A stretch of 10,078 nucleotides of DNA, from positions 1 to 10,078 of the forward strand of contig CAYHEQ010000032.1 in the NCBI GenBank assembly GCA_964355795.1. The letters are read 5' to 3'. Each line of letters starts with the position of its first letter. Positions within the stretch are counted from its first letter, which is position 1. The notes under the pieces were generated by a model. That model saw nothing but the letters and a program-made list of their open reading frames with translations. It made no database searches and was not told the DNA's origin. A program made the translations under genes and the position numbers. This document shows positions 6,304-10,078 of the stretch, piece by piece. This DNA comes from CAYHEQ01 sp964355795 (lineage in GTDB: Bacteria; Patescibacteriota; JACPGU01).

Positions 6304-7782
6304 CTAGATATTATCCAAAAACTGCTCCCCCACTTCATAAACATTACTCGCTCCAATAGTGATCGCCACCGTCTCCGAATCGGCGTGTTGTTTGAGATAT
6401 TCTACTACCGCCGGATACCCCGGTAAATAGAGAGCCTCTACTCCGTTTCTTTTTATTTCGTCAACTAAACCTTGTGGGGTTACAGATTGCTTGTCTTCTT
6501 CGCTGTCGCGTACCGCATAAATACCGGGGATGATGACCATATCCGCATTACCAAAAGATTGACCAAATTCCGACAAGAGCAAACGCGTTCTGCTATATTG
6601 ATGTGGCTCAAATATCGCCAAAACTTTCTTGCCTTTGTAAAATTTTTTGACACCCTCCAACGTGGCCATTATTTCTGTCGGATGATGCGCGTAGTCATCA
6701 ATGACAATCATCCCGCTCCTTTCTCCTTTGATTTCGAATCTTCTTTTTGTCCCCTTGAAATCCCGCAAAAAATCCCGGCTAATACTTTCGTCGATATGCA
6801 AATGATGCGCGACAATAATGGAGGCGCAAGCATTGGCGATATTGTGCTTGCCGGGAATAGCGAGAGAAAAATCAAAACTTTTTTTGCCGTTGTTGATAGC
6901 AAATCGCGTCTCCCCTACTTTTTGATTAACCTCTTCTACTTCCCAATATTCTTGGACACCACCATTTTCCATCCGATTGCGACTAGAAAATCCGTAACCC
7001 ACTACACGGCAAGTAGCCACTTGCGCCACTTCGTAAGCATTGGCATCGTCCATGGAAAAAACGAGGAGTCCATCGCGCGGGATTTTCTTCACGAACTTTT
7101 TGAAAGCTTCTTTGATCTCATTTAAATCGCGGTAATAATCTAGATGATCGGCTTCCACATTGGTAATCACCGCAATCTGCGGATAGAAATCGAGAAAGGA
7201 GCGATCGTATTCACAAGCTTCGGCTACGAAATATTGCCCCTTGCCGGTTAAGAAATTACCGCCGATATTTTTCACCTCCCCGCCGATGAGCGCGATAGGA
7301 TCCAATCCCGCGTCTTTCAAAATCAAAGTAATCATCGTGGTCGTGGTCGTCTTGCCGTGAGTGCCAGAGATAGCTATCCCCTTCTTCGTTTTCATAATCT
7401 GTCCCAGGGCGTAAGAACGTTTCACAATCGGAATACCTAACTCCAAAGCTTTTTCTATTTCAGGATTATTTTTGGGAATAGCCGAGGACACCACCACCAC
7501 GTCTGTCTCGGGTCGTAAATTATAAGCATTGTGCCCAATCGTGACAGGAATTCCTGCTCGATCAAGTTTGGCAGTGATGTCGGTGGCAGTGATGTCAGAA
7601 CCACGAATAGCAAAACCTAGATCAGACATCACATGCGCCAGTCCGCTCATCCCAATCCCCCCAATACCAACGAAATGACAATGAGTTGATTGCGGATTGC
7701 TGAATAACTTAGGGTAAGGGTGAAAAAAGAGGCGAATCCTCTTTCGCGCGCCACCTCGGATTCTTTTGATGAAATTGACCAT
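6304..7782 (-). CDS. murC: UDP-N-acetylmuramate--L-alanine ligase MurC
   Basis: MurC adds L-alanine to UDP-MurNAc using ATP, the first amino-acid step of peptidoglycan precursor synthesis in the cytoplasm. I place the start at the ATG at 7782 (492 residues). A further in-frame ATG at 7818 would add 12 residues, but it overlaps an extended -10 box and the extra residues are not typical of MurC. Numbering from 7818, the motifs are HFVGIGGIGMSG (48-59) for the nucleotide-sugar domain, the P-loop SGTHGKTTT (151-159), EACEYDRSF (200-208), NVEADHLD (220-227), PGKHNIANA (322-330), RRFE (359-362), DDYAHHPTEI (374-383) and FEPHQYSRT (403-411). All expected Mur ligase features are intact. The C-terminal GASN (489-492) departs slightly from the GAGN/GAGD common in this family. 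ftsQ follows after 93 nt. Confidence 0.97.
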   Translation of the reverse strand: MVNFIKRIRGGARKRIRLFFHPYPKLFSNPQSTHCHFVGIGGIGMSGLAHVMSDLGFAIRGSDITATDITAKLDRAGIPVTIGHNAYNLRPETDVVVVSSAIPKNNPEIEKALELGIPIVKRSYALGQIMKTKKGIAISGTHGKTTTTTMITLILKDAGLDPIALIGGEVKNIGGNFLTGKGQYFVAEACEYDRSFLDFYPQIAVITNVEADHLDYYRDLNEIKEAFKKFVKKIPRDGLLVFSMDDANAYEVAQVATCRVVGYGFSSRNRMENGGVQEYWEVEEVNQKVGETRFAINNGKKSFDFSLAIPGKHNIANACASIIVAHHLHIDESISRDFLRDFKGTKRRFEIKGERSGMIVIDDYAHHPTEIMATLEGVKKFYKGKKVLAIFEPHQYSRTRLLLSEFGQSFGNADMVIIPGIYAVRDSEEDKQSVTPQGLVDEIKRNGVEALYLPGYPAVVEYLKQHADSETVAITIGASNVYEVGEQFLDNI

Positions 7783-7816
7783 AAGAAAAAATAGTGGTGA
7801 AAACTTAACCACCACC

Positions 7817-7825
7817 ATAATAGCA
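7817..7825 (-). promoter_or_regulatory. Extended -10 promoter element for murC
   Basis: On the minus strand TGCTATTAT matches an extended -10 consensus (TGnTATAAT) with one mismatch. It would start transcription near 7810 and leave a leader of about 28 nt before the ATG at 7782. The possible ATG at 7818 lies inside this box and would not be on the transcript. No good -35 is seen, as is usual for extended -10 promoters. Confidence 0.4.
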
Positions 7826-7860
7826 CAGAAATGAAGTGAAATCTATTGAGATTGGCTATC

Positions 7861-7893
7861 CCCAAAACCCCCGCTTTTCGCGGGGGTTTTGGG
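7861..7893. terminator. Perfect 14-bp hairpin, probable intrinsic terminator
   Basis: CCCAAAACCCCCGC (7861-7874) is the exact reverse complement of GCGGGGGTTTTGGG (7880-7893), with a 5-nt loop. The GC core is flanked by A4 and T4, so it can act on either strand. It lies after the DHH-family gene and before murC and probably separates their transcription. The U-tract is only four bases long and is followed by G's, so efficiency is uncertain. Confidence 0.75.
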
Positions 7894-7924
7894 TGAAAAA
7901 ATGGTTAACTCTATTGCGTCTTTT

Positions 7925-7981
7925 GATGTCCGACATCTGGGCATCCTTTGCCTGCCCGCCTTTGGAGGGATGTCGGACATC
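7925..7981. repeat. Paired self-palindromic 13-mers flanking a GC-rich hairpin
   Basis: GATGTCCGACATC (7925-7937) and GATGTCGGACATC (7969-7981) are exact reverse complements. Each is itself a palindrome around its central base, so they are also direct repeats with one mismatch. The 31-nt interior holds an imperfect stem (CCCGCC, TTT loop, GGAGGG) and GGGCA/TGCCC. No protein is encoded convincingly. The element sits in the 3' untranslated region of the DHH-family gene, upstream of the terminator in transcription order. Confidence 0.8.
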
Positions 7982-8013
7982 TTTGCGGAGAAGATTGGGT
8001 GCGTAAGTCCTAT

Positions 8014-9030
8014 CTATATTAGAGCTGACTGCAAATCTTCAATGGTGAGGCCCAAGGGTTCTTGGTCATTATAGATCCACATCTTTCCTCTGATTATTTT
8101 TCCTTGAAATTTGTCGCCCAATTTTTCACGCAGTAGTTCTTCGTTGAAATCTTTCTCCTTGAGCGTAACGGCAAAACTTTTTTCTGGCGTGAAATTGATG
8201 ATACCATCACACTTCACGTAAGCCGCCGAAGCTCCGACCGCCAATTCATTGTTTTCGTTAATCAAGATATCGCCATAAGCAGTTTTGATAACTTTACCTT
8301 CCTCAATCATCCTGTCCAATGTCGCTATCGCTTCATCAACGATTATTTGCTGTTTTACTGATGCCTCTTTGAGCCCGTATTTTGCCAATTCATCCGTCGA
8401 GAGTTCCTTGCGTGGCGTATCGTAGTCCTCAAAATATTTCACAAGGTTTTCAAACTTAGCCCCTCTTTGTAGTCCCAAAAGTGTCCTACCGCTCTTCAAG
8501 AAATCTTCTGCCGGATAAAGTCTGTTGTCAATTTTGGTGACAAAATCAGTGAGACGATCGAGAGCCTCACTTTTTTCGAGCAATCCCAAATCTATCATCG
8601 TCTGATAAACTATTTCCGCTGTTGAAGTTGCTTGGTTTTGTCCCTTGGCGTGATGGTCAAAAAAAGATGTTTGCGTCTGACTGTCATGCTCCACACCAAA
8701 TTTGTCGCCCGTATCTAGATTGATTGCTCCTTCTTTGTGTTGTCCGGGTCTGATGAATTCGATGTCGCTCGTGTTGATGCCAGCGAGATTGAGTATAGCA
8801 ATCGCCATATTGCCATCAAAGTCCGTGAAGGGACACAAGATCTGCTTGCCTTCCTCTTTGTCAAATTGGAGCACACCAGAAACTGCAAACTTTTTCCAAA
8901 GCTCTCTGGTCTTCTCGGCAAATTTCTCATCGGCCAATTTTTCCGTCGGCGCATCAAGCTCCGCAAAAGAACCAACCTTTCCTACCGTAATATCTACCGC
9001 GTTTCGTGAATTTTTGAATTGTTCAGTCAT
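8014..9030 (-). CDS. DHH-superfamily phosphoesterase-like protein of unknown substrate
   Basis: The 338-residue product carries the four metal-binding motifs of DHH phosphoesterases in order and at plausible spacing: D70-F-D72-G (within CPFTDFDGNMAIAIL), D106-T-G108, D125-H126-H127 (FFDHHAKG) and D168 (FVTKIDN). The first 60 residues are a charged extension. The C-terminal part (about 225-338) should be the substrate-binding domain, but I find no GGGH or GGxxH motif like that of DHHA1 proteins (RecJ in this window has GGHRAAGG). It is therefore not a standard RecJ, NrnA or GdpP. Substrate is unknown; nanoRNA, cyclic dinucleotide or pyrophosphate hydrolysis would be guesses. There are no membrane segments or signal peptide, so it is probably cytoplasmic. 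It lies 47 nt after the helical-repeat gene on the same strand but has its own promoter-like sequence. The ATG at 9030 has no Shine-Dalgarno. Confidence 0.75.
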   Translation of the reverse strand: MTEQFKNSRNAVDITVGKVGSFAELDAPTEKLADEKFAEKTRELWKKFAVSGVLQFDKEEGKQILCPFTDFDGNMAIAILNLAGINTSDIEFIRPGQHKEGAINLDTGDKFGVEHDSQTQTSFFDHHAKGQNQATSTAEIVYQTMIDLGLLEKSEALDRLTDFVTKIDNRLYPAEDFLKSGRTLLGLQRGAKFENLVKYFEDYDTPRKELSTDELAKYGLKEASVKQQIIVDEAIATLDRMIEEGKVIKTAYGDILINENNELAVGASAAYVKCDGIINFTPEKSFAVTLKEKDFNEELLREKLGDKFQGKIIRGKMWIYNDQEPLGLTIEDLQSALI

Positions 9031-9046
9031 GAAATAGTTATTTACT

Positions 9047-9075
9047 AATATAGCGATGCGTCACTTTTTTCTTAA
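9047..9075 (-). promoter_or_regulatory. Candidate promoter of the DHH-family gene
   Basis: Reading the minus strand, TTAAGA (9075-9070; 4 of 6 to the -35 consensus) and TATATT (9052-9047) are separated by 17 nt. The start site would fall near 9040, leaving about 10 nt of leader with no Shine-Dalgarno. The box pair fills the 47-nt gap after the neighbouring gene's stop codon. Confidence 0.5.
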
Positions 9076-9077
9076 AT

Positions 9078-10055
9078 CTAGTTTCGTTTTTCTACTTTAG
9101 CATCAGCTTTTTTCTTCGATAATGCTCTGACTCTCTTTAATAGCTCTATTTCTTCCTTGAGAGTCTCTACTGCTTTTTCACAATATTCTTTGGTTGGATA
9201 AGAATAATATCCGCCCATACCATTAGAAACCCCCTCAAAAACCCAAGCTGTTTCTAGTATCCCCTCAAGACACTCTTTCGTGTTTTGACCTGCTATCTCT
9301 TGCAGTTTCGCTATAGTAGCAAGTGATTTGATACGATCATACGGAGAAAGCCCATCATAGCCAGAAACAACCAAAGAAATTCCCAAAGCCTTATCTAATT
9401 CTTTCGTATTTTCCATACCCAATGCCATTTTGGCAAAAGCTATATTTAGCAAACACATATTTTTCCAAGGCCTAACGTCAGCATTTATAGCCGCCTCTCC
9501 AGCACCAACCAAAACCTTCTCAATATTCTCGCATGCTTCATTTGAGTTTTTCAGCTCGAGAGCGAGAACGACAAGTCTTTGAGATCTATGCTGCTCTTGG
9601 TTCGTACTTTTCGAACCATCATACGCCCTGCGAACATTCAAATTCTTTATAACACTTTCTCTTATTTGGTCCAATTTTCTTTTTGGCAATATTTCATAAG
9701 GATAACTTTTTTCGTTCTTTCTGCTATCATCGAGAAGGATATATTTCGTCCTCTGACCATTATAGACCAAAAGAAGATTTTCCATATCAAGAACACTATC
9801 CTCTGTATTCAAAAGCTTTCTCTCGAGATCTCTCAAGAGGTTCTTCTTGGAAAAAGGCCGATTTTCTTCATGGTGACTAATCAAAGAAAACTTTTTTAGC
9901 TTTGGCTCTAGAAGTAGAAATTCTTCTTTGAGTAATTCTTTTTCATTTTTCAGTTCACGAACCAACGATGCTTCTTTTTGTTCATTCGTCATACACTCTT
10001 CTGCCTTTTTGACGTCTTCAAGACTCGGAGTGTATAGACAAGGCTTTTCATTCAT
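9078..10055 (-). CDS. Hypothetical protein with N-terminal coiled coil and TPR-like helical repeats
   Basis: I do not recognise this 325-residue protein. It has no signal peptide or membrane segment. Residues about 12-56 are rich in E, K and L with heptad-like spacing, so a coiled coil is likely. The middle (60-150) is polar and charged. Residues about 157-280 contain three similar helical units of about 42 residues. The clearest pair shares an IA...A-G-x-NTKE core: NIAFAKMALG with NTKE (204-219) and TIAKLQEIAG with NTKE (247-261). The first, weaker unit begins near RLVVLALELKN (160). This is the look of TPR or related protein-binding repeats. A basic helical tail ends the protein. The ATG at 10055 is preceded by AT-rich sequence without a Shine-Dalgarno; upstream signals are cut by the window edge. 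Base composition is uneven, with some sampled stretches below 30% GC and others about 45%. Function cannot be assigned. Confidence 0.8.
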   Translation of the reverse strand: MNEKPCLYTPSLEDVKKAEECMTNEQKEASLVRELKNEKELLKEEFLLLEPKLKKFSLISHHEENRPFSKKNLLRDLERKLLNTEDSVLDMENLLLVYNGQRTKYILLDDSRKNEKSYPYEILPKRKLDQIRESVIKNLNVRRAYDGSKSTNQEQHRSQRLVVLALELKNSNEACENIEKVLVGAGEAAINADVRPWKNMCLLNIAFAKMALGMENTKELDKALGISLVVSGYDGLSPYDRIKSLATIAKLQEIAGQNTKECLEGILETAWVFEGVSNGMGGYYSYPTKEYCEKAVETLKEEIELLKRVRALSKKKADAKVEKRN

Positions 10056-10078
10056 AATATTTCATTTAATTAATATTA

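Noticed and set aside
6472..7125. Long plus-strand open frame of 217 codons inside murC
   Set aside because: It is fully antisense to a well-conserved Mur ligase, its product resembles no family, and there is no promoter or ribosome binding site to support it.
7861..7981. CRISPR-like or insertion-sequence interpretation of the repeats before murC
   Set aside because: There are only two 13-mers, no spacer series, no cas gene and no transposase. A hairpin terminator plus a short palindromic repeat explains what is seen.
7889..8074. Plus-strand open frame of 61 codons over the palindromic repeat
   Set aside because: It spans the paired 13-mers and runs into the antisense of the DHH gene. The product looks like translated repeat sequence.

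Overview
The window looks like chromosome from a Candidate Phyla Radiation (Patescibacteria) bacterium, most probably Parcubacteria-like. This is inferred from style, not from a marker gene. All genes lie on the minus strand. The intergenic gaps are short and full of small palindromic repeats, Shine-Dalgarno sequences are mostly missing, and GC appears moderate (about 45% in sampled murC sequence, nearer 33% in the first gene). The genetic code looks standard, because TGA is used as a stop and does not interrupt the recognised genes. There are no tRNA or rRNA genes, no CRISPR array and no transposase.

In transcription order (high to low coordinates) the first block holds two poorly known genes. 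One (9078-10055) encodes a 325-residue, mostly helical protein with a predicted N-terminal coiled coil and about three TPR-like repeats of about 42 residues. The other (8014-9030) encodes a 338-residue protein with all four DHH phosphoesterase metal motifs but no recognisable DHHA1 GGxxH motif. Below it lie a repeat made of two self-palindromic 13-mers and a perfect 14-bp hairpin that probably terminates transcription.

The second block is a housekeeping set: murC (peptidoglycan precursor ligase), ftsQ (division-site membrane protein) and recJ (single-strand DNA exonuclease). murC-ftsQ looks like a remnant of the division and cell wall (dcw) cluster. ftsQ and recJ each have a -10-like box only 6-8 nt before the ATG and no clear ribosome binding site, which suggests leaderless mRNAs. 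The ftsQ-recJ gap holds a palindromic repeat and a 16-bp AT-rich tandem repeat.

The third block is accessory. It contains a single-chain Type IIL (MmeI-like) restriction-modification enzyme of 913 residues with an intact D-X9-EXK nuclease motif and intact methyltransferase motifs. It is followed 28 nt later by a small membrane protein with three predicted membrane segments and the only strong Shine-Dalgarno sequence in the window. The pair is the likeliest place for an undescribed defence partnership, but the sequence alone does not prove one.
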